The notes beneath the pieces were generated by a model. It was given only the letters and a program-made list of their open reading frames with translations, was not told the origin of the DNA and did no database searches. A stretch of 64,000 bases of DNA from Artemisia argyi (taxonomy: Eukaryota; Streptophyta; Magnoliopsida; Asterales; Asteraceae). A program made the position numbers and the translations under genes. Shown here one piece after another: positions 50,900 through 64,000 of this stretch. The stretch lies in contig CM060702.1 in NCBI GenBank assembly GCA_030686995.1, positions 69,097,440 through 69,161,439 of the forward strand, read 5' to 3'. Each line of letters opens with the position of its first letter. Position 1 is the first letter of the stretch.

Positions 50900-51140
50900 G
50901 GGGGTGTTTGTTTCAACTTATATGTAGGCTCATGCTTATTTGATTTCGGTTTATACACTGTAAGCCTCAATTTTGTTAATTGCAGCTTAAGACTTACATG
51001 GGCTTATATAAGTTTATCATTGTAATAAACTTATATAAGCCCACAAGTTTCAAAATAAGCCGAAAAATTTGAGGGTTTTGTTATATAAGCCAAAATCAAA
51101 TAAGCTAATAAGCTCACATATAAGCCGAAATAGACACCCC
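50900..51140. mobile_element. Tourist/Harbinger-like MITE, copy 1 (241 bp)
   Basis: The ends gggggtgtttg and agacacccc are inverted, with tta on both sides (50897-50899, 51141-51143), as for PIF/Harbinger elements. The whole element is a long inverted repeat of 'agcttata'-type words. Copy 3 in RPS14 intron 1 has the same length. Confidence 0.75.
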
Positions 51141-51143
51141 TTA

Positions 51144-51350
51144 ATAGCTTACGAGCTTATTTGTGTTTTGGCTTATACCCTCAATTTTCCGGTTTATTTT
51201 GATATTTGTGGGCTTATGTAAGTTTATTATAATATGATAAGCTTATATAAGCCCAAAAATCTTAAAATAATTCAAAAAATTAAGGCTTATGAAATATAAG
51301 TCAAAATCAAATAAGCTCTTAAACACCGCCTCCCCCCCCCCCCCCCCCCC
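51144..51350. mobile_element. Partial second copy of the Tourist-like MITE with poly-C tract
   Basis: It repeats the interior of the preceding MITE ('gagcttatttg', 'aaatcaaataagctc') and ends in 'cttaaacaccgcctccc' with a run of about 19 C. It lies head-to-tail with copy 1 and lacks a clean left end. Confidence 0.55.
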
Positions 51351-51544
51351 CAAACTAATATTTTTATTGAAAAATACTAAATCCTATTATTTATTTTATG
51401 TAATTCAAAAGGTATCATATTTTAAGCTTTTTCCACTTGAGTCCTACTATTTTCATGGCTTTTTAATTTATTATCAAAATTTGCTAACCGAGTCTATTGA
51501 TTATTGAATTTTGCTAAAATTTGCCAAGTTACTCGATCACTAAA

Positions 51545-52232
51545 TCAATTTTCACTTCTCGCGACGGGATTTTTAGCGAGGATGGACGACGTCGCTAAAG
51601 GTCCACTACATGACAAAAAAAACCCTCAGATTATTGGCCCCATATTTTACCAAAACCTTTAACGATGACTTGTCGTCGCTAAAGGTTCACTATAAGACAA
51701 AAAAATCTTGTCAGAAATCTTTGCCTTTGACTAATACTTGTAGCGACCACATTGTCGTCACTAGTTTGACGATAACTGAGTTTTTAGTCATGGTCAAAAT
51801 TTAATTTTTCGACGAGACCGAGTTAACCTGACAAACCTATAGCGTACGACATGTAGTAGTTAAAAGGTCATCGCTATTAGTTTAAGTATTGTTTGGAATG
51901 TGATTGGTGTGTTTTAGTCATCGTTTGTGTTGATGGAAATTATGGATTCTGGAAATTTGCTTGCAGAAATGGGTCTAAAAACCTAGAAATACGGCTACTA
52001 ACAACCTGCATTCTAAAGATTGCATGTCACTTTTAGCGACCACATGTGGTTGCTATGAGTCGTCACTTTTTGATGTGGTCAATAGTTAATAGACCTATAG
52101 CGACTGCATGTGGTCGCTATAAGTCGTGGTCATAGGTTTTGGTCAAATAGTCAATCGACCTTTAGCGACCACATGTGGTAGCTAAAGGTCGTCACTATAG
52201 GTTTTGGGCAATAAGTCAATGATAGCGACGAC

Positions 52233-52283
<51 letters not shown>

Positions 52284-52445
52284 AAGTCAAACTTGTGTCG
52301 TCGCTAAAACTAATAGTGATTGTTTTATGGAGATGAACTTTGTTGAGACGACATGTTGCGTTATAACTTTTAGCGATGGTATAATTAACTTTTAGCGACA
52401 ACAGATGTCCTCGGTAGAAGTGGAAAATGTTGTGGTTAAAAACTT
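51545..52445. mobile_element. CACTA-like element remnant with subterminal 'tagcgacgac' repeats
   Basis: More than ten copies of 'tttagcgac.ac' and its complement 'gtcgctaaaggtc' occur in both orientations, often as 'tagcgaccacatgtggtcgct' hairpins. Two CACTA-terminus-like words (cactacatgacaaaaaa at 51603, cactataagacaaaaaaa at 51690) are present. This matches subterminal regions of plant CMC/En-Spm elements. The borders are not resolved. A run of about 44 A sits at 52237-52280. Confidence 0.55.
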
Positions 52446-53334
52446 CTTAAATAATTATATCGGTAATCTGATATCTCATATTAACCTTTTGATCCTTTAA
52501 AAGTGTCCAAATATGTGTCATGTCATCTAACACAACACTTACAACTCATTTGATAAGTTTTTTATATAAAGAAAAAAATGTTAAATAATAATTATTCATA
52601 TTGTACCATATTAATTGTCAAGTATTTCTTTTTCAAATTTAAACTTAACTATATCTTTTTGTGTTATATGATATTTGATGTAAAATATATGAATGAATTG
52701 GGTTTTAAATGTATTTTTGTTATTAAATTTTTTTATCAAATAGTATATAACACAAATAAAAATATTTAGGGTCAAAAGTTAAAAAAGAAATAATGCAAAA
52801 ATCAAAATAGGACAATTAATATTAGATGGAGGAAGTAATAAAAATGCAAGTGACATTTCAAATAACTTGGCACATGATTTTGCACGCGTAACCAATTGAT
52901 ATGAGTTACTCCATTCACGGAGATGATTTAAATGATTGTTTTCTAATACTTCGTAGTTAAGTAACTCGTTTAGCAAGTTTCAAGAGTGTAATGGCTCAGT
53001 TAGCAAGTTTCGATAAATAATAAAAATAATAAAGTGAAATGAAAAAACAAAAAAACATAAAATACAATAACTTGTTTTTTTTTATAATATAATCCTTTAT
53101 ACTTTATTTAAAAATTACATTTATTTAATGATAATTTTTATTAAAGCCAGGAAGAAGTTAGAGAAGATTACAAGTTAATACAATTGAGATATTTAGGTTT
53201 TGTAACCAATTAATCCAATTGATTTTAAACTTACAATGACTAAACACCACATGTAAAACATTTGCACAAAATCATCAAAAAGAAGCTCTCATCTTGGTGG
53301 AGTGGATCCAAACAACACTTGACTTTCTTTCTCA

Positions 53335-53368
<34 letters not shown>

Positions 53369-53730
53369 GTTGTTGTTGTTGTTGTTGTTTTGGTAATCAT
53401 GATTCGTAATATTTTGGTAGGCTAACTTACAAGGTTTATAATCTTTTACGTAATAATAGTTTAAAGGTAATTATTTTATTGAACCAGGTCGAATCAAGTT
53501 AAAGAAATATAAAAAGTTTTAGTATTCAATATAAAAGTCAAAATCAAGTATAATTGGTAGTGATTTCTTATTAATAATCTATAGATTATTACATGCGTAT
53601 AATATTGATGGTGTATAATTTTTGGCTAAATCTGGTTACGTCAATCTTTTATACGTATTTATTTATTATTTGTGTATCCATTAGTGTTGTTTAGACTTTA
53701 AAAGTAATAGTAATCATTTTCTATGTGTGC

Positions 53731-53773
<43 letters not shown>

Positions 53774-54152
53774 CTTCGTTAATAAACTATTATGATAATA
53801 GTAAAAGAAAATATTGGTGGTTCCGGTTTTGTTTGTCAGTAGTTAAACGAAAATATTATATTTTTTCCGATGTTACTCTATAGAAATATTATGTGTATGT
53901 TTATGTAATTGTAGTTCATGATTATAGCATGCTCTATTATAAATTGTGTTTAAAATAAAAGTAAAGAATAAAACCATATTATTTGGAGTTTTAGTTAAAC
54001 CAATTTAAATAAAAAGTTGAAAAGTTTATAATTATAGATTGATTAGACAGGTGTAGTTATTTTTATTTTATTTATTTTATACGGGTCTTGATACATGCTA
54101 TATCAACATTTACTTCGAAAATCTTTTTTCAAACTTTTAAGTCTTCTTTGCT

Positions 54153-54193
<41 letters not shown>

Positions 54194-54230
54194 TAACAAA
54201 TGAACTTGGGTTGGGTGGGGACTTTATTGG
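52446..54230. other. Intergenic DNA with simple repeats
   Basis: No gene found. It includes (TTA)n passing into (TTG)n at about 53337-53388, a poly-T run at about 53730-53770 and a poly-A run at about 54155-54188. The rest is AT-rich. Confidence 0.6.
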
Positions 54231-54475
54231 GTTAGGCCCAATAAACAAAAAAAAAAATCCGAACAAAGCCCGAAAAGAAGTTTAAAATGTGCAAAACCCT
54301 ACCTTTTGTAATGGGAATTGATTTGCACACTCTTGAAAATGATTGGGACACTCAAATTTGTGCATTACATAGTTGTACTATGTTTACAGTGTGCTTTATC
54401 TGCTTGTACAGTTGAGTGTCCCAATCATTTTTGAATGTGTGCAAATCACTTCCCTTTTGTAATACCCTAATCAGC
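54228..54475 (+). promoter_or_regulatory. RPS14 core promoter region with site II and telo-box-like motifs
   Basis: A GGCCCA motif (site II type, 54235-54240) and a telo-box-like aaaccctac (54293) lie upstream, and a second 'accctaa' lies at about 54465. Site II plus telo box is the usual pair in plant ribosomal-protein promoters. A 142-bp MITE now separates the two box-like motifs. Confidence 0.5.
54313..54454. mobile_element. Mutator-type MITE in the RPS14 promoter (142 bp)
   Basis: Long terminal inverted repeats of about 43 bp begin gggaa.tgatttgcacac and end at gattgggacactcaa. A perfect 9-bp target duplication, ttttgtaat (54304-54312, 54455-54463), fits a Mutator-like origin. It ends about 70 bp before the RPS14 start codon. 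Confidence 0.85.
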
Positions 54476-54525
54476 ACCACCTTACTCTCACCAGCAGCAG
54501 CAAACAGCAACAACACAAGGCCGCC

Positions 54526-56824
<2,299 letters not shown>

Positions 56825-59158
56825 TTTGGATCAGAAAAGCTGCATGTGTCAATGGATCATCATCTTTTCATGTTTGAACTAGTTTTGCTCTATAGTTACA
56901 GTTGACAGTTTGATGTTGCTGCTAGACGTTTATCTGATTGTTGTCTGAATGGATTGATGATTCTGAATTATTTATGTGTTGGGCCGTTATGGAAATTGGA
57001 AAAGCCAGTTTATATCCTTATGTCGACCTCCATTAGTCCATTTCTTAATGATTTCTAATATAGAGATATCTTTATATCAAACAGTCGATAATCTTGTAGA
57101 TACTGCTTATCGACTGTCATACAATATCGAAGCTGAGTATTATACAAACCAAAATCATGTTTCTAGCTGTATTGTAGCTTCGCAAAAATACATTCTCATG
57201 GTATTTAAGCGGTAGATAGTTATTTAACCATGTCAAAATTAGTAAAACTGCCTATGCATGTATATCATACTAATTTTAACTAAATGACACATGCCGGGAA
57301 CATAATCCTGTTCACCGTTACTGCTGTTCTTGTCAAGACCACTATTAGAAGATCTTCCTCTAGCTCTGTTCAAGACCGCTATTTAAGAATGTCATACGCT
57401 AAAACACTAAAACAATACGTGCCTTTTCCAAGTCGTTCTTTTCACAAGCATCAGCTGTTTCATATGTAGCCGTGTGTAGTATATATGCACAATTTCTCGA
57501 CGTTTGTATGATCAAATATAAGAATAAAATTTTAAACTTTATCGAAGTCACTAAAAGAGATTTTTGTGTAATAGTACTTGTCAAACGATATGTTCGTTAC
57601 CTTTCACTCTAGTGACGTAAATTTTTCATAGTTATTATTAGCATATTTCTTGTTGGAATTTATTCGAGTTTATTATAGCTCTTTTGTGTCCACTATATCA
57701 TGTGTTTACATGTCAACCAGAGTATAAGAGAGTACGATAATCTTTTGATGTTATGGAGACTTAATCTTTCCTATTCCTACAGCACAAGACGCATCCAACT
57801 ATCCAAGTAAGTAATCTATAAATGAGTTTGAATGAAAAATGAGCTTGAATAGTTAGAGCAAGAAGTACACTCGGCGTATTCACACACGCAGCATTACCAA
57901 ACCGAGCCGGCGATATCCATCAGCATAGAATGGTTAGTGATGTGTTATCGAATCGCTGGTTTCTTTTCTCTCTTTTTCTTTTTAGACACTAATGTAATGG
58001 TGCAATTTGTCAAATTAAACCCTTTAAATATTTAATAACTTTGTCAGGAATAACCCTTTTTCATTCTTCTCGAGCATATATGATTTCTTGATCCTCCTAA
58101 AATGTCATGAAAACAATTGGCTGCAACAAGGAAGATAACAGATGAATTAATGCTAAGAATACTACTAACCAAACAGTCTATATTCTATAGATAAGCCAAC
58201 ACCAACTCTCCATTAATGTTCACTAAATTGTCTGTAGAAAGATAAGAAATAGTAGATTTTCTGGCACTCACCTTCAATTTAGAGATTAAATCATGTTTGA
58301 AATACCCAAATTACCCTTCCTTACTAATATTTGAATGTACAACTAGAATAGACATAAGCTGGTATATGTATATGAGGTTATTGGTCTGTTTTGGTAAAAG
58401 TTGTTGAGCGTATCTGGTTGTACAGCAGTTGCCGCAAGTACAATATTTGCTAATTAGGTTGCGAATTTGCAGGTTAAATTTGTTCAAGGATGATCGAAAT
58501 CACTGGCAATCAAACAGCGTGAAGGCTCATTTGTTTCTACTTATCCCTATGTATATATGGCAAATCCTATTTTATACTTTGTGAGTGGTCGGCACATTAA
58601 ACATTAAAATCGCAGATAGGAGTATAAATAAGCAATAACATGGAGTCAATGATTCCCAATGCCTGTAGTTGCTTCAAAACAAATAAGAACAATAACACGA
58701 ATACCTTGAGCCATGTCACATACTTGACTCGAACTATATGCAAAAGTATACATCTCTATTGTCAAAATTTTATTTTTCAGAAATACTTTACCACAAAATT
58801 AAAGTCGCCATGGAAGAGGAAAAATAAGGGAAAATAACTTACAAGTTGACCTGGCATCGACTTAGGAAACAGAACAAATGCGGTGAGATCAATCACTTAA
58901 GAATTTGTTAGTGCTGAAACTTCACATTTCAGATCTGTAACAAAAAAGAAAAAAGAAAAATGAATAATAAGTAAGAAGTACAAACACCTGTAGGCTTCGG
59001 CTGAAAACTTATTTATAACAATAAACTTATTCCACTTTATGTATGCATAATCTATAAATCTTTAGACTTTATGTTTGGTAACATTAAATCCATATAAGTA
59101 TAGAGGTAAGAGATGCACTTGTATCAGAGATTCACAAATAAAGCTTTCTTGGACTTAA
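56825..59158. other. RPS14 3' UTR and intergenic DNA
   Basis: The first 150-200 bp should be RPS14 3' UTR. No further gene can be supported. Several 60-80 codon ORFs have no recognisable family. Near 58850 and 58930 splice-like junctions on the minus strand could belong to a spliced 3' UTR of the next gene. Confidence 0.4.
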
Positions 59159-59378
59159 TGGGTGCTTGCTTTAGCTTATTTGATAGGCTTATAAGCTTAT
59201 TGAAAATTCGGTAAGCTCATAACCTCAATTTTAATAGTTAATGAGATTATCAGTTTGTGTTAATAGTTTATTTAAGTTCATAGCCTCAAGTGGATAAGCT
59301 TGTAAACCATTAAAAAATGAGCTTATCAAATTTTCAATAAGCTCGTAAGCTCATCAAATAAGCTATGACAAACACCCA
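59159..59378. mobile_element. Tourist/Harbinger-like MITE, copy 4
   Basis: The ends tgggtgcttgctttagctta and taagctatgacaaacaccca are inverted with a few mismatches. The interior again consists of inverted 'aagcttat' words. It is more diverged than copies 1 and 3. A taa lies to the left, but the right flank does not match well. Confidence 0.6.
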
Positions 59379-59674
59379 TTTACTTAAGCTCGTGAATTCA
59401 CCAAACTCAATCTTGACTTGAAATATATAAGGCAAAAGTAGTTCAGCAGAATGCATGAAATATATTAAAAGAGAAATGGGAAACAACACTTGAAATGGGA
59501 AATAGATAATCATACCAAGTCGGTCCATTGCTCGTCATGTTACCTAAATAGCTTTAGATAATGTGCACGTATCCTTTTAAGACCTACTAATTGTAAGCGA
59601 GAATTAAAACACAAAACAAACAGTATAAGAAAGTAATATACAAGTTCATAAGTGTTTAAGGGAAGCAGATTGAC

Positions 59675-62600
59675 TTACTCATGGATGTTAGACTTGGTCT
59701 TGTATTCTTGGTAGCTACTAAAGCCTTCTTTAAAATTGGAAAATTGTCTCTTCAATAACTTGTACGACTTCATTTCTTTTGGCCCAAACTCTCTTGTTTT
59801 TTCATCAGGTTTAAACTTTAAAAGGCAATGCGAGCCGAAAACCTCTTCCACATTCTTTTGACCAACTCTAAAAACTAAAGTTGTATGTTTCGTATCCTCA
59901 AAATCAGAATCTTCCATTGTCTTATCATCGACTAACGATTTACCAGAAAAAGCAACAGGCTTATATGACGCAAACTGTGGTGGATTCTGAGAACTGTGTG
60001 ACACATTTTCATTATCAGCAGCAAGAGAAACTATATAATCATTACAAGAATCTAATGACGTAACTTCATTAGCTATCTTCATAACTTCATCACACTCGAG
60101 ATCAATTTCTGAGTCAGCAGATATGTTATCTGCTTTCAACATGCGGGTTTTATGAAAAGTCATTAAAAATGGGATGGGAATCACGGGTCCCACTAAAGAA
60201 TTACTGGGCTGTTGTTTTTCTGACCATTTACTACTCCGGGACGAGGGAGACCTTAATAAAAAAGGGGGCAAGTGAGATTGTTCACAAGGAACTTCCAAAA
60301 ACTCAAAGGGTGTATTCATCACTTTCCCATTAACGTTTCGGAGATCTGAATATGGAGTGAAACCTAATCTCAACACTTCCTTAGGCAGATTTGTCCATAA
60401 ACTTCTTAAAGCAATTTCATGTATACTAGTTGGCAAGCTAATGTCCTTGAAGACACCATGAATATCTAAAGATCCTAGAGTGTTCATCTTTTGGCATATG
60501 ATTTCATGAAAATCCTGCCCGAAAGATGCTTTTTTATGTCTTCCATTGTCAATGTCTTTAGCTAATTCTATACTCAAGGCTCGCGCAAGATCCGACTTTA
60601 AGTATCTGTCAAGCCAATTGAATTTAAAGTACTCAAAGACCTTTTTAAATTTATATTCCTCTTCACTGGTTTCATACAAAACAGAATCTTCTGAATCCAA
60701 ACCTTGGTTGCTATGACTTTTTCCTGAAGTTTGTGAAGAATCCCACGAGGCACAATATCTATGTGATCTAATATTCCCTGAAGATGTTAGCGTCACAAGT
60801 GTAAACCCACCAAATCCATCAGATTTAAACAATTTAGAACAAATTTCCTTATCAAGAATCCCAAAACCCAACACGAATTCTTTCTTTTGTTGCCAATTAA
60901 TCCAGTTAGGAAGCTTGTCTTTGCAAAACTCCTCCTTAACAATACAGCTACCACAACGACATTCATTAGTAACCATGGAAAGACTGGAAGGGAGTCCCCA
61001 GGCACAAAATGATTTACTAGAACCTGATACCTGTGAAGAGCTCGACTCTCTAACATCCGGCCCATAGCAAAAGAGACTAAATTCACTGTTCCAAAAAGTT
61101 CCTAATAAGATACCATAACCTTCTTCAGAAGCCCAATTATAAGTGTCATCATCAGATTGTGACCTCAAATCGGACAAACTATAAACTATCATATTACTTG
61201 GGTTAGCAACATTATGGGCCCAACGAATAACAGGAATCATTGGTTTTCTTAAATCACAAAGGAAAAGCATGTGTTTAGAAGCCAGAGTAAAATAAAATCG
61301 ATCATGATCAACAATGGAGAACGCAATAAATTTATCATTTGGTAGATGTTCAGTACCAACTTTTAGCAAAGGGGTAACACTGGACTTTTCAGATTGTAAT
61401 TCAACAAGAAAAACAGCAGTTGAGTGAACAACAATCAGAATTCTTGTATGCCAGCTGAAATCACAACTTAACCACTCGCCATTTTCAGATGCAACAGACT
61501 CACCCCATGAAACATCTAATTTTTCGCCCGTTACTTTTGGAGATGATATTAAGGGATCGGAGCAACAGTCCAAATCGAATAAATATAAATCACCGTTATC
61601 TAGTAAGACCAAACTTTGTTCGCGTATCTGTGGGCTCCAACAAGCATTGACTACTGCAGAACTCTTAAACAATTTATTACCAACTAGTTCCAATCTTGGT
61701 ACAAGTCTACCAGAAGATTTCATTCTGATCCTAATGTTATAGTAATGGACAGAATAAGCGGTGTTCACCATCAAGTACCCAATCGTAGAATCAGCTGAAA
61801 CAATTAAACAAATAAGTAGATTCACCAAGTTATCAAAATTCCAAAGCTAAATCAACTTAAACTTTTCTAGGAAGATTCATCAAACTTGCCATTATTCAAA
61901 TTATTTATAAAACAAAATGTCAAACATATTTTTATTTTATACCAAAATAGCCATCAGTTCAGCAAAAATACCTGAAAAACGCAACCATAAAAAAGGTTAA
62001 AATTTTAAAAAAACTCTAAAAGAAATGTTTCCAAAAAGCTTGTTCCGCAAAAAAAAGTACTTCGTGAATTATTGGTTTTGCATAATTGTCTATTTTGGTA
62101 TGAACACAATGTTTTCGGCTAGTTTGTCAAAACCCATATATATGTTTAGGCTATTTTGATCATTTTTCACCTTTCGATCCTCGGCTTAGTGACGAGAAAT
62201 GATATAACCACAAAAGAACTTCCACAAAAACTCTTACAAAATGAGGTATCACGAAATGACACGTCATTTTGTAAAAGTTTTTGTGAAAGTTCTTTTGTGG
62301 TTCTATCATTTCTCGCTTAGTGACACCAAATCAAACCATATGATTCTATAAAAAAATTAAAAAGAAGCAATAAGTACCTGAAGTACATTCACAATCAGCA
62401 ACTTGGCTCACAGAAATCTTCATAATCCGATGACTCAATGAATCTATTGATGTAAGAGTTTCAGTTACACTACAATCACCTCTCACCTTCAATCGGGAAT
62501 TCTCAACAGACAATACAACAAACCCAACTTGATCTGAGTTGGGACCAGTGGGAAAAAACGCTAAAGTCGAATCAGTACCGGGGCATCTCATCAACTGAAG

Positions 62601-62930
62601 GGAATTGTGTGCAAGAATTGGATCACTATTTATCAAAGATGATGAGACGTCTGAAGAAATAGACGTTGTGGTTGAAGGAAGGATAGAAGAAGATGTACGA
62701 AGGAATCTCCTAAAAGAGATATTAGGAAAAGGGGGAGGGACTTGCGGAGAAATGGAATGTGAAGTGAAGAGGTGATAGCTGGTTTGTGGTTCTGTAGATG
62801 GGTTAAAGATTAAAGGTCCAACAGTTTCAATAGCATCAGGTGTTGTTGTCGTAGGGGAGAGGAGTAATGGCGGAGCGTGGACGAATGAGATCGGCCATAA
62901 GGATTTCCATTCCTCTGAGGCGTCCATCAT
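59675..62930 (-). CDS. Probable RNA polymerase I-specific TAF1C/RRN6-like factor
   Basis: Two coding exons (62930-62378 and 61794-59675) with a phase-1 intron give 890 residues. The N-terminus has SLWPISFVHAPPLLLSP and a Ser/Pro-rich region. Residues about 185-480 look like a WD40-type beta-propeller (ACWSPQIREQSLVLLDNGDLYLFD, LSCDFSWHTRILIVVHS, FLCDLRKP). The C-terminal third is charged and partly disordered, ending FSSYQEYKTKSNIHE. I associate this architecture with the plant homologue of TAF1C/RRN6, a subunit of the Pol I selectivity factor at rDNA promoters, but that is recall and the name is tentative. The stop codon (59675-59677) overlaps a strong donor-like sequence, ga|gtaagt, so a further 3' exon is possible. 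No break is seen. Confidence 0.7.
62184..62324. mobile_element. Foldback Mutator-type MITE in the TAF1C-like gene intron
   Basis: The element is 62194-62314 (121 bp). Its two arms of about 50 bp (62194-62243 and 62265-62314) pair with few mismatches. A perfect 10-bp target duplication, gcttagtgac (62184-62193, 62315-62324), fits a Mutator-like origin. It lies in the intron between the two coding exons, close to the donor. Confidence 0.85.
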
Positions 62931-62936
62931 CTTGTA

Positions 62937-63900
62937 CTGAATAAGTCAAGATTATTCACTGAATGTGCAAAACCCAAAGACAGATGTCACTTTCGGAAAA
63001 AGGAAAAGAAAAAAGCATTCTTCATGATTAACAATAACTTGAACATTGGTCAATGTCAATAGCTTTGGTTATGTCATCCGGAGTATACGAGTTTTCTTCA
63101 CTTTTCCTAGTTATCATATTGGAGTATTCCACGTATGTTACTCTTAATCTTAATATGTTGAACTGCATTACAAATCACGCATGTTACACTAAAGTGATTA
63201 CGCAAATAGCTACATTCTGGCGTTTTTTGAGCTTTACTAAGCGAGTCCTCTATGTGTTGTGCATTAATTAAACAAGGTCTGTAGTTATAAAAAATTTCTA
63301 ATGATATAACGTAAGTCAAACAACAAAATATTACAAAGCTAAAAAACAGTAGGCGCTTTGTGTTTGTCTTCTCACACGTTCTATGTTTGATCTGCAATAC
63401 CATGTATGCGAGAGAAGAGGTGAATATGAAGTCTTTAATAAACAACAAGGGGTAATAAAACTATAAAACTTAAGTGAGAAAAACTCCATTTTGGCTCTTA
63501 TGTCAAAAAATAAACAAACAATTGCGCAGCAGAGACGTAAGAGGAAAAAAGAAAAACTCTTTTCTCAACACGCCTGCGTGTCTGCAAACACAACACATAT
63601 ATAAGAGAGAAAACAAAAATTCTCTGAAAAAACAAAAACACAGGTTAAGTTTCTTTGTGACATTCTAACAAACACTTGGTGGGTGCTATTTTTTTTTAAC
63701 TAATTATAACAATTACACAACAAAAACAAGTAAGGAGATTAAAGTATTGAAGGCATACTAAACCATGACAAACATAAAGATATGATTTAAAAGATAGAAA
63801 TAACTTAACCATAACTAAAACCTGAATTAATAATCAAAATAGTACCTCAAAGCTTTTTTCGGCGGGAGAGGTGAATCAAATGCGAGGGTCTTTTTTAGTT
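62937..63900 (-). other. 5' UTR exon and leader intron of the TAF1C-like gene
   Basis: On the minus strand a leader exon (about 63900-63846) ends ctttgag|gtacta. An acceptor ttattcag at 62937 lies just before the start codon exon. Together they suggest an intron of about 0.9 kb in the 5' UTR. The interval holds no other gene that I can support. Inferred from splice-like sequences only. Confidence 0.45.
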
Positions 63901-64000
63901 TAAAGTCGTGTGAAGAAATACGAGTATCAATATAACTAAATTAATATTTTAAATATCATTTAATTTTTAAACTTTTATTATTTTTGATATTTTTTCATTT
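63901..64000. other. Right edge of window, AT-rich
   Basis: Probably upstream promoter DNA of the minus-strand TAF1C-like gene. No clear TATA box or other feature. Confidence 0.3.

Overview
This is plant nuclear DNA, most likely from the daisy family (Asteraceae). It has intron-bearing genes (cytosolic ribosomal protein S14, an F-box/FBD/LRR protein, a probable RNA polymerase I TAF1C/RRN6-like factor), and the rest is mostly nested LTR retrotransposons and small DNA transposons. The Asteraceae call rests on my recollection that the gag proteins in 28429-30682 and 45346-48025, and the acidic 'NEDTIFDPGI' protein in 14041-14268, resemble retroelement proteins common in Asteraceae assemblies. 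It is not a database result.

Layout. (A) 1-18907: the 3' part of a decayed Ty1/copia Sirevirus-type element (integrase, RT, RNase H, two extra downstream ORFs, several polypurine tracts, 3' LTR). Its 3' LTR is split by a 10.36-kb LARD-like element with 3.7-kb LTRs at 8429-18788 (TSD catgt). (B) 18908-22560: a TA microsatellite, LTR-like sequence of an unassigned element holding a 44-bp plastid 16S rDNA fragment, a TIR transposon (21015-21818), and a small tandem duplication. (C) 22935-24501: F-box gene, minus strand, three exons. (D) 24900-27890: hairpin-rich non-autonomous repeats, microsatellites, a MITE. (E) 27892-50297: a four-level nest. Gypsy-like element E3 (minus strand, TSD ccata) contains truncated E4 (minus). 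E5 (plus strand, TSD acacc) sits in the E4 LTR or its flank. A hAT transposon (TSD gttaggga) sits in the 3' LTR of E5. (F) 50300-54300: MITEs, CACTA-like repeats and simple repeats. (G) 54526-56824: RPS14, six exons, with a Mutator-type MITE in its promoter. (H) 59675-63900: TAF1C/RRN6-like gene, minus strand, with a Mutator-type MITE in an intron.

The most interesting signal is in the retroelements. E3, E5 and the Sirevirus each carry a family-specific CG-rich, mostly palindromic motif: ATRCG(G/C)CGYAT in E3, TGACG(G/C)CGTCA in E5, GGCGGAACCC/GGGTTCCGCC in the Sirevirus. Copies recur in pairs whose centres are 22-23 bp apart. They cluster just upstream of the LTR TATA box and again in non-coding internal DNA. 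The elements I call E1, E3 and E5 also share LTR ends (TGATGA...TCA), a closely related primer-binding site and an unusual zinc-knuckle spacing. None of them has a reverse transcriptase or integrase in the window, which suggests mobilisation by a shared autonomous partner.
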